Positions 18,476 to 26,572 of a stretch of DNA of 64,000 nucleotides are shown in pieces. Within the stretch, counting starts at the first letter, position 1. The number at the start of each line of letters is the position of its first letter. This DNA is from Sphingomonas naphthae (GTDB taxonomy: Bacteria; Pseudomonadota; Alphaproteobacteria; Sphingomonadales; Sphingomonadaceae): positions 3,224,001 through 3,288,000 of the forward strand of contig NZ_CP117411.1 in the NCBI RefSeq assembly GCF_028607085.1, written 5' to 3'. A program made the position numbers and the translations under genes. The notes under the pieces were generated by a model. That model had not been told where the DNA came from and ran no database searches. It saw only the letters and a program-made list of their open reading frames with translations.

Positions 18476-19198
18476 ATGACGACGATCGCCGACCTCAACG
18501 CGATGGATGCCGCCGGGCTGCGCGAGGCGCTGTCCGGGCCACCCGAGCGGACGGCGGCGATCGTGAAGGCGGCGGCCGAGCAGGGCTCGATCGAGGCGAT
18601 GCTGCTGTTCGGCCAGATGCTGCTCGACGGGCGCGGCGTCGCCCGCGCGCCGGGCGAGGCGGTGCGCTGGTTCGATCGGGCGGCGCGCGGCGGCCATGCC
18701 ATGGCGATGAACATGGTCGGCCGCTGTTGCGAGAAAGGCTGGGGGGTCAAGGCCGATCCGGCGCTTGCCGCCCGATGGTATCGCGCCGCAGCCGATCGCG
18801 GCCTCGACTGGGGCCTGTACAATCTCGCGACCCTGCTCTCGCTGGGCGAGGGCGTGACGCGGGATCGCCCGGCGGCGCTCGCGCTGTTCGAGAAGGCGGC
18901 GGCGCTGGGCCATGCCAAGTCGATCAACATGGTCGGCAGCTTCCACGAGGATGGCTGGGTGGTGGAGGCCGACATGGCCGCCGCCGCCGCCCATTATGCG
19001 CGCGCGGCCGAGGGTGGCGATTTCCGGGGCCAGTTCAACCATGCCCGGATGCGGATCGCGGCGGGCGACATCGCGGGCGCGACGCGCTGGATCATGGCGA
19101 TCCCGGCGACGGCCACGCCCGCCTTTCTCGCCAGGGTGCGGCTGTGGCTGGGCGAGCGCGCCGAGCCCGATCTGCGCCGCCTGGCCGACGTCCTGTAG
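18476..19198 (+). CDS. Sel1-repeat (tetratricopeptide-like) protein
   Basis: A protein of 240 residues made mostly of ~36-residue Sel1-like helical repeats, e.g. AMLLFGQMLLDGRGVARAP, GHAMAMNMVGRCCEKGWGV and LDWGLYNLATLLSLGEGV. Such repeats mediate protein-protein contacts. No signal peptide is visible, so it is probably cytoplasmic. It begins 8 bases after the siderophore receptor stop and is probably co-transcribed with it. In related loci a receptor of this type may be accompanied by a PiuC-like Fe(II) dioxygenase; none is present here. The molecular role is unknown. Confidence 0.88.
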   Translation: MTTIADLNAMDAAGLREALSGPPERTAAIVKAAAEQGSIEAMLLFGQMLLDGRGVARAPGEAVRWFDRAARGGHAMAMNMVGRCCEKGWGVKADPALAARWYRAAADRGLDWGLYNLATLLSLGEGVTRDRPAALALFEKAAALGHAKSINMVGSFHEDGWVVEADMAAAAAHYARAAEGGDFRGQFNHARMRIAAGDIAGATRWIMAIPATATPAFLARVRLWLGERAEPDLRRLADVL

Positions 19199-19255
19199 GC
19201 GGCGGGACACACGCCGTCACAAATTCAGGGCCGCGGGTGCGAATCCGGCTTGGCC

Positions 19256-19274
19256 TTGCGACTGCCTCTCAATA
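19256..19274 (+). promoter_or_regulatory. Fur-like iron box upstream of tonB
   Basis: TTGCGACTGCCTCTCAATA begins 72 bases before the tonB ATG at 19328 and ends 53 bases before it. It matches the box before the siderophore receptor at 14 of 19 positions and at nearly the same distance, which also supports both start choices. Confidence 0.5.
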
Positions 19275-19327
19275 GAAGCGACTCGGCCGCCAGGGGGTTT
19301 GCGGCCGGCCAGCCGATGGAAAGCCGG

Positions 19328-20038
19328 ATGGGACAGCAAAGCGCCATTACCGCAGGGATCGCCATCGACGGCAGCGGCATGCCGTTCGTCGCCTCGGGCC
19401 GCTATGGCGAGGACCGCCGGTTCGACTGGCCCTCCATGGCGCTGTCGGTCGGGCTGGTCGTGGCCTTGCTCTATGCCTTCGTCGCGCTCGATATCGTCCA
19501 CGTCCACAAGAAGCATCGCAGCCTGTCGGTCGTCGATCTCGCGATCGAGCCGCCCCCGCCACCGCCGCCGCCCGCCCCGCAGCCCGATCCGGCCGTGGTG
19601 AAGGTGCAGCCGGCGATCGTGACCCCGCCGCCGATCGTGCCGGTTTCGGCGCCCGCCCCGCCGCCGGTCGCCAGCACGCCGACGCCCCCGCCGCCGCAGG
19701 CGGTGATCGTCGCGCCCGCCGCCCCGGCCGCGCCGCAGCCGGCCGCCGGCCCCGCCGACGCGGGCGATCTGTCCTCCAAGATGATCTCCGCCAGCCCGCC
19801 GCGCTATCCGCTGGAATCGCGCCGCAAGCGTGAGCAGGGCATCGTCGTGCTGATGGTGCTGCTGGGCGAGGACGGCCGGGTGAGCGAGATCAGCGTGGCG
19901 CAGAGCAGCGGCGTCGACCTGCTCGACAAGGCGGCGCTGAGCGCGGTGAAGGGCTGGCGCTGGTCGCCGACGATGCGCGACGGCCATGGCGTGATGGTGC
20001 GCGGGCTGGTGAAGATCCCCTTCGTCCTGAAAGCCTGA
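19328..20038 (+). CDS. tonB: energy transducer TonB
   Basis: About 236 residues. One N-terminal membrane anchor (MALSVGLVVALLYAFVALDIV), a long Pro/Ala-rich periplasmic spacer starting with a run of eight prolines, and a C-terminal TonB domain (~150-235, with PRYPLESRRKREQGIVVLMV and GWRWSPTMRDG) are visible. It couples the proton-motive force, through ExbB/ExbD encoded elsewhere, to the outer-membrane receptors. The ATG at 19328 with GGAAAG upstream was chosen; it keeps the Fur-like box outside the coding region. An in-frame ATG at 19316 is possible. Confidence 0.92.
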   Translation: MGQQSAITAGIAIDGSGMPFVASGRYGEDRRFDWPSMALSVGLVVALLYAFVALDIVHVHKKHRSLSVVDLAIEPPPPPPPPAPQPDPAVVKVQPAIVTPPPIVPVSAPAPPPVASTPTPPPPQAVIVAPAAPAAPQPAAGPADAGDLSSKMISASPPRYPLESRRKREQGIVVLMVLLGEDGRVSEISVAQSSGVDLLDKAALSAVKGWRWSPTMRDGHGVMVRGLVKIPFVLKA

Positions 20039-20086
20039 CGGGCCAGCCTTCGCGACAGAGCAGCCGACCATCGACCGGGACGGCGA

Positions 20087-21124
20087 TCAGGCCGGCGCGC
20101 CCCAGCTGGACCGGACGAAGCGGGACACCTCGTCCGCCAGTTCGCGATCCTCGGGCGTGTTGCCCATGAAGCCGCCGTGCGGCATCGCCTCGAACACGTG
20201 CAGTTCGGCCGGCACGCCGGAGCGCCGCAGCGTCCGGTGCAGGCGCACGGCATTGGACAGAAACAGGTCGCGCGTTCCGGACTGGATGAAGGCGCGAGGC
20301 AGACCCCGCAGGTCGCCGAACAGCGGCGAAAGATAGGGATGCGCGAGATCGGCGCCGTGCGCGTACAACAGGTTGTTGGCCATCAGCGAACCGGGGAGCA
20401 CCACATCCGCCAGCCGGTTGACCTGGAAACTGTCACCGGATTCGGTCAGATCGACTTCGGGCGACAACAGGACCATCGCCGCCGGCATGGGCAAACCCTC
20501 GTCCCGCCCCCGCAGGAGCATGGCGACCGCCAGATTGCCACCGGCGGATCGGCCGCCGATCACGATGTTCGCCGGGGCATGATGCGCGAGAACATGGCGG
20601 TAGGCGGCCAGACAATCGTCGAGCGCCGCCGGATAGGGATGGTCGGGCGGCATGCGATAGTCCACGCCGTAGCAGACAACGCCGTGCTGGTCCGCCTGCA
20701 TCCGGGCGCCCGCCTTGCAGGCCTCCCCACCGCCCAGCACCAGCGCTCCGCCATGCAGGTCGATATAGGCGCAATCCGTCCGCTCGGGCGTCTCCGGGGT
20801 CGCGACATGGATCGTCGATTCACCGATCCGCATGGTCCGCGCGCTGGCCCTCAGAATTCCGGCAAGCCCCTTCACCGCGACGGCATATTGGGCATCCGCG
20901 GCGGCCTTGAGCAGACGCCAGGCGTCATGGTCCTCCGGTGGGGGCATGGCGTGGCGCGCGTTCAAGGGCGTGCCGTCCTCCCCGACAAGCCGCCGAAGCG
21001 CCGCCCCCGCCTCCGGGCTGATCGAGCGCGGAAACGGCAGAAGGCGTGGCGGCAGCCTTATCCCGGCATGCTTCTCGGTCATGGGGTCTTCAACCTCGTT
21101 GGCGCCTGACGGACGTTCGGTCAT
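20087..21124 (-). CDS. alpha/beta hydrolase of the hormone-sensitive-lipase family (esterase)
   Basis: About 345 residues. The family's oxyanion motif is HGGA (DLHGGALVLGGG), the nucleophile elbow is GGRSAGGN, the acid lies in SGTRDLF and the histidine in AMPHGGFMG. The substrate is a carboxylic ester of unknown type, in the cytoplasm (no signal peptide seen). The ATG at 21124 overlaps the pirin stop as ATGA, indicating translational coupling; a second ATG at 21082 is also possible. It is the last gene of the seven-gene minus-strand operon and converges on tonB. Confidence 0.88.
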   Translation of the reverse strand: MTERPSGANEVEDPMTEKHAGIRLPPRLLPFPRSISPEAGAALRRLVGEDGTPLNARHAMPPPEDHDAWRLLKAAADAQYAVAVKGLAGILRASARTMRIGESTIHVATPETPERTDCAYIDLHGGALVLGGGEACKAGARMQADQHGVVCYGVDYRMPPDHPYPAALDDCLAAYRHVLAHHAPANIVIGGRSAGGNLAVAMLLRGRDEGLPMPAAMVLLSPEVDLTESGDSFQVNRLADVVLPGSLMANNLLYAHGADLAHPYLSPLFGDLRGLPRAFIQSGTRDLFLSNAVRLHRTLRRSGVPAELHVFEAMPHGGFMGNTPEDRELADEVSRFVRSSWGAPA

Positions 21125-22011
21125 TTCACCGCTGCCGGAAAGGGCGGTTCGTCCGGCAGCGGCGTGAATTCGGCGTTGTCGGCGTCGGGCAGCTTCATCC
21201 GGCCCGCCTTCCAGTCGGCGGCCGCCTGCCCGAGCCGGTCCTTCGAGGACGAGACGAAGTTCCAGTAGAGGAAGCGCTCGCCGACCGGCTCGCCGCCGAG
21301 CAGCATCACGGTCGATCGCGCCAGCGCACGCACCCCCGACGCCGCCGCGTCGAGGACGAGCATCCGGCCGGCGTCGAAGCGTCGGCCGTCCATCTCGACG
21401 GCGCCCTCGGCGACATAGAGCGCGCGTTCGGGATGGCCGGCCGGGATCTCGGCGGCGGCGCCGGCCGCCATGTCGAGGTGGGCGTAGAAGAGCGGCGAGT
21501 GCGTCTCGGCACCGGCCGTCAGCCCGTACGCACTCCCAGCGATAAGATGACCGACGACGCCCGCCTCGGTCCATTGCGGCAGGTCGTCGCCGGAATGGTG
21601 GGAGAAGGACGGCGCGATCTCCTCCTTGCCGTCGGGCAGCGCGACCCACGCCTGGATGCCGTGCACGCGATCGCCCACCGCGCGGGCATGCTCGAAGCGT
21701 TCGCTGTGCGTGATGCCGCGTCCGGCGGTCATCCAGTTGACCTCGCGCGGGCGGACGACCTGCTCGATCCCCACGCTGTCGCGGTGCATGATCTCGCCGG
21801 AGAAAAGGTAGCTGACGGTCGACAGGCCGATATGCGGATGCGGCCGGATGTCCATGCGCGGATCGAGACCGGGCGGAAGATCGACCGGACCGATATGGTC
21901 GAAGAAGATGAACGGGCCGACCATGCGCCGTCTGGCGAAGGGCAGCACGCGCCCGACCTCGAAGCCGCCGCCCAGATCGCGCCGGCGTTGTTCGATGACC
22001 AGCTCGATCAT
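21121..22011 (-). CDS. pirin family protein
   Basis: A bicupin of 296 residues. The metal-binding His/Glu set of pirins is present: RPHPHIGLSTVSY and GRGITHSERFE. Bacterial pirins include quercetin 2,3-dioxygenases and regulatory proteins; this sequence does not tell which. A C-terminal stretch (YWNFVSSSKDRL) is also typical. The gene overlaps its neighbours on both sides by ATGA, between the GNAT and esterase genes. Confidence 0.9.
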   Translation of the reverse strand: MIELVIEQRRRDLGGGFEVGRVLPFARRRMVGPFIFFDHIGPVDLPPGLDPRMDIRPHPHIGLSTVSYLFSGEIMHRDSVGIEQVVRPREVNWMTAGRGITHSERFEHARAVGDRVHGIQAWVALPDGKEEIAPSFSHHSGDDLPQWTEAGVVGHLIAGSAYGLTAGAETHSPLFYAHLDMAAGAAAEIPAGHPERALYVAEGAVEMDGRRFDAGRMLVLDAAASGVRALARSTVMLLGGEPVGERFLYWNFVSSSKDRLGQAAADWKAGRMKLPDADNAEFTPLPDEPPFPAAVK

Positions 22012-22313
22012 GCCGCCTCTCCCGCGCCGGGCGCTGCGTCGACGATGTCGGCGTAATCCGGATGGCGCGCGAAGAAGGCGGTCATGAAGGGACAGACGAG
22101 GACCGCCTTTCGCCCGCTCGCGCGGATGCCGTCGAACACGCCACGCGCGAGCGCCGATCCGATCCCACGGCCGGAAAACCGCGCCGGAACGATGGTGTGG
22201 GTCAGGACGACGCGACCGCCTTCGAGGCGGTAGTAAGCGGCGGCGATGGCGCTGCCGCCGTCGATCGCCAGCTCGAAGCGGCTTTCGGCGGGATTGTCGA
22301 TGATGTCGCTCAT
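22008..22313 (-). CDS. small GNAT-family N-acetyltransferase (YjdJ-like)
   Basis: A protein of 101 residues, the short form of the acetyltransferase fold. THTIVPARFSGRGIGSALARG carries the acetyl-CoA pyrophosphate-binding loop (R/Q-x-x-G-x-G), and VCPFMTAFFARHPDY the family's C-terminal signature. The acceptor substrate is unknown. Its end overlaps the start of pirin (ATGA), and the SDR gene ends 25 bases upstream. Confidence 0.87.
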   Translation of the reverse strand: MSDIIDNPAESRFELAIDGGSAIAAAYYRLEGGRVVLTHTIVPARFSGRGIGSALARGVFDGIRASGRKAVLVCPFMTAFFARHPDYADIVDAAPGAGEAA

Positions 22314-22337
22314 GTCTTGCTCTCCGCGATGATGCTT

Positions 22338-23228
22338 TCAGGGCCCGGTCGATTGGGTCGCGAGTCCGGCGCGTTCGCGGGCCAGCATGCCGATCTCGGC
22401 GTCCGTCATCCCGCGCGCCGTCCTCAACATGGTCTCGGCGTCGGCGCCGATGGCGGTGACCGGCGGGGCGGGTCCGCTTTCGGCGATCCCGATCACGCGT
22501 GCCGCGGCGTCCGCCATCTCGATCTCCGACCCCCGCATGCCATCGAAATGGTCGGCCGCGATGCCGAGCCTCTTCCCGTAAAGGTCGCGCTCGGCGGGCG
22601 TCATGCCATCGACAAGCCGCGCCGCCGCCACCGCCGATGCGCTTGCCTCGTCCGCCGGCTTCCAGGCGCTGGTCGGCACGGTCAGCAATTCGATGCCGCA
22701 TGGCTCGAGTTCAGCCCGATAGACGGACATGAGTGTCTCGATCGCGGCGAGGGACGCGGCGGCCGCGCCGTCGAAGGGGAGCGGCACGGTCGCCGTCCAG
22801 CGGCTCATCTGGATGACCTTGCCTCGCGCGATGCGCAAGGCCGGGAGGAAGGCGTTGATGACGGAAATCGCGCCGAACACGTTCACCTCGAACGCGCGGC
22901 GCAGGGTGTCGAGCGACAACAGCTCGATCGGCCCGTACGGGCAGGCGCAGGCGGCGTTGACCAGAAGGTCGAGGCCGGCGCCGTCGACCGCATCGGCAAC
23001 GCCCCCGGCCCAGGCGCGCACGGCATCGATCCGTGACACATCGCAGACGGCGAGGCTCACACGGCGCCCCGACGCGGCCGTGAGATCCCTGACCTCGGCG
23101 ACCGACGACGCCGTGCCGAACACCACCCAGCCCTTCGCCGCGAACCCCAAGGCGATCTCACGACCGAGGCCCGTACCGGCGCCGGTGATCACGACCGACC
23201 GACGCCGCCGAACCGCGCGTGGCTTCAT
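22338..23228 (-). CDS. SDR-fold protein lacking the catalytic Tyr and Lys
   Basis: About 296 residues with a classical SDR Rossmann start (VVITGAGTGLGREIALGFA) and a conserved-looking LLVNAA strand. The active-site segment reads MSRWTATVPLPFDGAAAASLAAIE. Where active SDRs have GxYxxSKAA, this has GAAAASLAA: Tyr is Ala (GCC) and Lys is Leu (CTC). The dehydrogenase reaction is therefore not expected by the usual mechanism. The reading frame is intact, so it may serve in binding or regulation. The ATG at 23228, with GGGGAGACGGGAG upstream, was chosen. The gene sits inside an operon of otherwise normal-looking enzymes. Confidence 0.87.
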   Translation of the reverse strand: MKPRAVRRRRSVVITGAGTGLGREIALGFAAKGWVVFGTASSVAEVRDLTAASGRRVSLAVCDVSRIDAVRAWAGGVADAVDGAGLDLLVNAACACPYGPIELLSLDTLRRAFEVNVFGAISVINAFLPALRIARGKVIQMSRWTATVPLPFDGAAAASLAAIETLMSVYRAELEPCGIELLTVPTSAWKPADEASASAVAAARLVDGMTPAERDLYGKRLGIAADHFDGMRGSEIEMADAAARVIGIAESGPAPPVTAIGADAETMLRTARGMTDAEIGMLARERAGLATQSTGP

Positions 23229-23255
23229 CTCCCGTCTCCCCGGTAAACCTGCCAC

Positions 23256-24296
23256 TCAGCGCGCCGCCAGCGTCGCGCGAACCTTTGGCGCGACTTCGCC
23301 GCCGAGAAGTTCGATCGATCGCTTCATCGCGCTCGTCTCGAGCGATGCGGTGCTCATCTGGAAGGTGATCCGGGAGACCCCGCCCAGCACCTCGCCGGCG
23401 TGGAGCATCTTGGCGGCGACCGTGGCGGGCGCACCGATCAGGAACGCGCCTTCGGGGCTCGCCATGTCGTCGAACTGCGCCCGCGTCGGCGGCGACCAGC
23501 CGCGCTCGCGCCCGACCTTCGCGGTCAGATGCGCCCAGCCCGGAAAGAACGAGTCGCGCGCCTCTCCGTCGCTGTCGCCGACGAAGCCCATGGCGTGGAC
23601 CCCCACCTTCAACACGCCGGGGTCGTGTCCGGCCTGCCGGCCCGCCGCGCGATAGAGATCGACGAGGGGGCGGAAGCGATCGAACGTGCCGCCGATGATC
23701 GCCACCATCAGCGGCAGACCCAGCGCGCCGGCCCGCGCGAAGGATTGCGGCGTGCCCCCGACGCCGAGCCAGACCGGCAGGCGCGGTTGATGCGGACGCG
23801 GAAAGACGCCCTGGCCATCGAGCGGTGGCCGGAAGCGGCCGTTCCAGTTCAGGTGGGTCGTCTCGCCGAGTTTCAGGAACAGGTCGAGCTTCTCGGCGAA
23901 CAGGTCGTCGTAGGCGCGCGTATCCAGGCCGAACAGGGGAAAGGCCTCACCGAACGAGCCGCGCCCGACGACGAGTTCGGCGCGCCCCTTTGAGATCAGG
24001 TCCAGCGTCGCGAATTCCTGAAACACGCGCACCGGATCGGCCGCGCCGAGCACGGTGACGGCGCTCGCCAGCCGGATCCGGCGGGTGCGCGCGGCGGCCG
24101 CCGCGAGGATGATCGCGGGCGCCGAATCGAGGAATTCGGCGCGATGATGTTCGCCGATGCCGAAGACATCGAGCCCGACCCGGTCGGCCGTTTCGACCTC
24201 GTCGAGAAGATCGGCCATCCGCTCCGTCGCGGAGGGCAATATGCCCGTCGTGGGGTCGGGCAGGATGGCCGCGAAGCTGTCGATACCGATTTCCAT
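23256..24296 (-). CDS. LLM-class flavin-dependent oxidoreductase (luciferase-like)
   Basis: About 346 residues with the bacterial-luciferase-like TIM barrel: GLDVFGIGEHHRAEFLDSAP near the N-terminus, RIRLASAVTVLGAADPVRVF, GRAELVVGRGSFGEAFPLFG and LPVWLGVGG. Such enzymes use reduced FMN/F420 to oxidise diverse substrates. FMN is more likely here, given the HH/EH pattern and the organism. The start ATG at 24296 gives the family N-terminus (MEIGIDSF). It lies between the alginate-export-type porin and the inactive SDR gene. Confidence 0.9.
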   Translation of the reverse strand: MEIGIDSFAAILPDPTTGILPSATERMADLLDEVETADRVGLDVFGIGEHHRAEFLDSAPAIILAAAAARTRRIRLASAVTVLGAADPVRVFQEFATLDLISKGRAELVVGRGSFGEAFPLFGLDTRAYDDLFAEKLDLFLKLGETTHLNWNGRFRPPLDGQGVFPRPHQPRLPVWLGVGGTPQSFARAGALGLPLMVAIIGGTFDRFRPLVDLYRAAGRQAGHDPGVLKVGVHAMGFVGDSDGEARDSFFPGWAHLTAKVGRERGWSPPTRAQFDDMASPEGAFLIGAPATVAAKMLHAGEVLGGVSRITFQMSTASLETSAMKRSIELLGGEVAPKVRATLAAR

Positions 24297-24324
24297 GCGG
24301 GGCCCTTTCAAGGTCGTAATCTGG

Positions 24325-25713
24325 TCAGAACCGGAAGGTCGCCATCGTGCCGACCATCCTGATCGTTCGCGCGGCCCCCGTATCGCGGATGAAGGGGCCC
24401 GGATCGAACGCGCTTACCGAAGCCGACAGAGAAAGCTCGGTCGTGGCCTGCCAGGCGGCGGCCAGCTCGACCTGCTTGCCGATGAAACGGGCGTCACTCT
24501 CCCGGCCGCTGCGCGCGAGCAGGCCGGGGATCGCGTAGATCCCGTCGCGAATGCTCTCGCGCCAATAGGCCACCCCCGACAGCGAGAACGCGACATCCCG
24601 GCGCGGATGGATCGTGACCGAAGGATGGACGTGGATCAGGTTGCGCGGACCGATCGGGGTCAGCGCGCCGAAATATTTGCCCCGGGGGAAGAGCGGGTTG
24701 AGCGTCTGGAGCCTTGGATCATCCGGGTTCCTGTCGCCCGAGACGATATCGGTCGTGAGGCTGATCTCCGGGCGCAGCGGCGCCTTGAGGAACCGGTATC
24801 CGATCTCGCCGCCGCCGCCCCATGCGGCCACGCGATGGCCCGCGAAGGTGCCGCGCTGGATCGCGCTCTCGATGTTCCAATACCAGCGGCGGTGATCCCC
24901 GAAGATCCGGCCCCCGAAGGTGTGGACGACCTGCCGGCCGGCGCCCTGATCGAACACCGCGTTTCGATCGCGCGCGCCGAGATAGTAGACGTCGAACCCG
25001 TTGGCATGGCTGCCGCCGAGCCATCGCGTCGCATAGAGCCCCCATACGGACTTTCCGCGCGAGCGACGGTCGTCGAAATCGCCGGGCGCGGTATCGACGG
25101 GCCGGAGATACAGCGCCGTCAGCTGGACCGTCCTGCCCGTCAGCACCGCTTCGGCGCCGTCGAAGGGGAGCGGGATGCCGGGGCCGTAGCGCGTATCGAT
25201 GAACCGGCCGCCGCCGAGCGAGACCAGCTTGCGGCCGGCCGAAAGGCGAAGGGACGCGCCCCGCGCGATCGGGAACTCGACCTCGGCGAACGCCTGCATC
25301 ATGTCGATACCGGTCGTGTCGACCGGCTTCTTCGGCTTGTCGGCACCCGACATCGCCGACAGGATCGGTTGCGCGAACAGGCGCAGCTTGCCGACGTGGA
25401 GATCGGCATAAGGCATCAGGCGATGCCAGACATAGCCGTCGTCGGGCGCCGAGCCCCAGTTGACGTTGCGATAGCCCTCGAAACGCGACCGCGCCTCCAC
25501 GCCCGTGGTGAGCCAGGTCGATCCGCTTCCGTCGAGCGGGATATATTTGAACGCCTCCGTCCAGCGCCCGGTCCGGTTCGCGGGATCCGCGAGGCTGGAC
25601 CAATCCTCCGAATAGCGTTCGATCGTGAGCGTCGGCGCACGCTCCAGGTCGGTCGTGACCTGGGCATGCGCCGCGCCCGCGACGGCGGTGGCGAGCCCTG
25701 CCGCACCCCGCAT
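24325..25713 (-). CDS. outer-membrane beta-barrel protein, alginate-export (AlgE-like) family
   Basis: About 462 residues with a short signal peptide (GLATAVAGAAHAQ), followed by regularly alternating beta-strand segments and a terminal aromatic (TMATFRF). Features of the alginate-export family are VEARSRFEGYRNVNWG near the N-terminus, LRLSAGRKLVSLGGGRFIDTRYG and IHVHPSVTIHP. No alginate biosynthesis genes are near, so a general channel for an organic solute is more likely than alginate secretion. The ATG at 25713 has no clear ribosome-binding site; a GTG at 25734 may be the true start. Confidence 0.82.
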   Translation of the reverse strand: MRGAAGLATAVAGAAHAQVTTDLERAPTLTIERYSEDWSSLADPANRTGRWTEAFKYIPLDGSGSTWLTTGVEARSRFEGYRNVNWGSAPDDGYVWHRLMPYADLHVGKLRLFAQPILSAMSGADKPKKPVDTTGIDMMQAFAEVEFPIARGASLRLSAGRKLVSLGGGRFIDTRYGPGIPLPFDGAEAVLTGRTVQLTALYLRPVDTAPGDFDDRRSRGKSVWGLYATRWLGGSHANGFDVYYLGARDRNAVFDQGAGRQVVHTFGGRIFGDHRRWYWNIESAIQRGTFAGHRVAAWGGGGEIGYRFLKAPLRPEISLTTDIVSGDRNPDDPRLQTLNPLFPRGKYFGALTPIGPRNLIHVHPSVTIHPRRDVAFSLSGVAYWRESIRDGIYAIPGLLARSGRESDARFIGKQVELAAAWQATTELSLSASVSAFDPGPFIRDTGAARTIRMVGTMATFRF

Positions 25714-25772
25714 GAGAGGCGTGGAGATCGGCACGCGACGAGGCGCCTGTCCGATGTCCGTCCCCGCCGGGA

Positions 25773-26423
25773 TCAGCCGGCGGCGCCGACCGGGGTGTTG
25801 AGCAGCTGCTGCTCCCACATATAGGCGATGCCGCTGCCGCCGAAATGCTCGATCAGGATGTCGGGGAGCAGGGCGGCGGTATCGAGGCGCGCCCAGTCGC
25901 GCTGCCATTCGGACCCGACCGCCGCCCAGGTCAACATGTTCACGCCGGCCGCCACCATGCGCTGGATCGCGACCTGATGCGCCTCGACCGAGACGCCGCC
26001 CGATGCGTCGGTCACGACGGTCACGTCCCAGCCCTCGCCGGCGGCCTGGATGGCGGGCATGGCGACGCACACCTCGGTCCACAGGCCGGCGATGATGAGC
26101 TGCTTGCGCCCCGTCGCCTTCACCGCGTCCACGACCACCTTGTCCTGCCAGGTGTTGATGAAGGTGCGGTCGATCACCTCCTGATCGGGAAATACGTCGG
26201 TCAGCTGCTTGAAGAGCAGGCCGCCGCGATCGGCGATGACGCTGGTGAGGATGGTCGGCACGTTGAACGCCTTGGCCATCTTCGCCAGCGCGGTCGTGTT
26301 GTTCACCACCGCCTGCGGATCGTGGCTGTTCACGTTGGCGAGCTGGTAGGGCTGATGGTCGATCAGGACGAGGACCGAGTCTTCGGGGCGAAGGAGGGAG
26401 TCGAGGCCGTTGCGAAGGGTCAT
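25773..26423 (-). CDS. isochorismatase-fold cysteine hydrolase, YcaC-like
   Basis: A protein of 216 residues. The Asp-Lys-Cys type active site of the family is suggested by SVLVLIDHQPYQ (Asp), IDRTFINTWQDK and GLWTEVCVAMP (Cys). YcaC-like proteins form octamers and hydrolyse small amides or similar compounds; their true substrates are mostly unknown. The gene is first in the seven-gene minus-strand operon and divergent from the LysR gene at 26573, making it the likely direct target of that regulator. Confidence 0.9.
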   Translation of the reverse strand: MTLRNGLDSLLRPEDSVLVLIDHQPYQLANVNSHDPQAVVNNTTALAKMAKAFNVPTILTSVIADRGGLLFKQLTDVFPDQEVIDRTFINTWQDKVVVDAVKATGRKQLIIAGLWTEVCVAMPAIQAAGEGWDVTVVTDASGGVSVEAHQVAIQRMVAAGVNMLTWAAVGSEWQRDWARLDTAALLPDILIEHFGGSGIAYMWEQQLLNTPVGAAG

Positions 26424-26540
26424 GGTCTTTTCCTCTGCTGCCGCTGTTGTCTTGCATGGTTGCGATCGACACGCCGCAGACGCTGCCGTGTCCTGTGGAC
26501 AGTGCCCGCGCGATTTGTGATACGATAGCGCCTGGTCGCG

Positions 26541-26554
26541 GTACACTGTGTCGC
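26541..26554. promoter_or_regulatory. GCGACACAGTGT element in the divergent LysR promoter
   Basis: On the minus strand this reads GCGACACAGTGTAC and contains the palindrome ACACAGTGT. It lies 19 bases before the LysR start. A near copy with perfect arms lies just after the LysR gene (27489-27505). It is a candidate operator of this LysR protein. Confidence 0.4.
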
Positions 26555-26572
26555 ACTTTCAGGAACGCAGCG

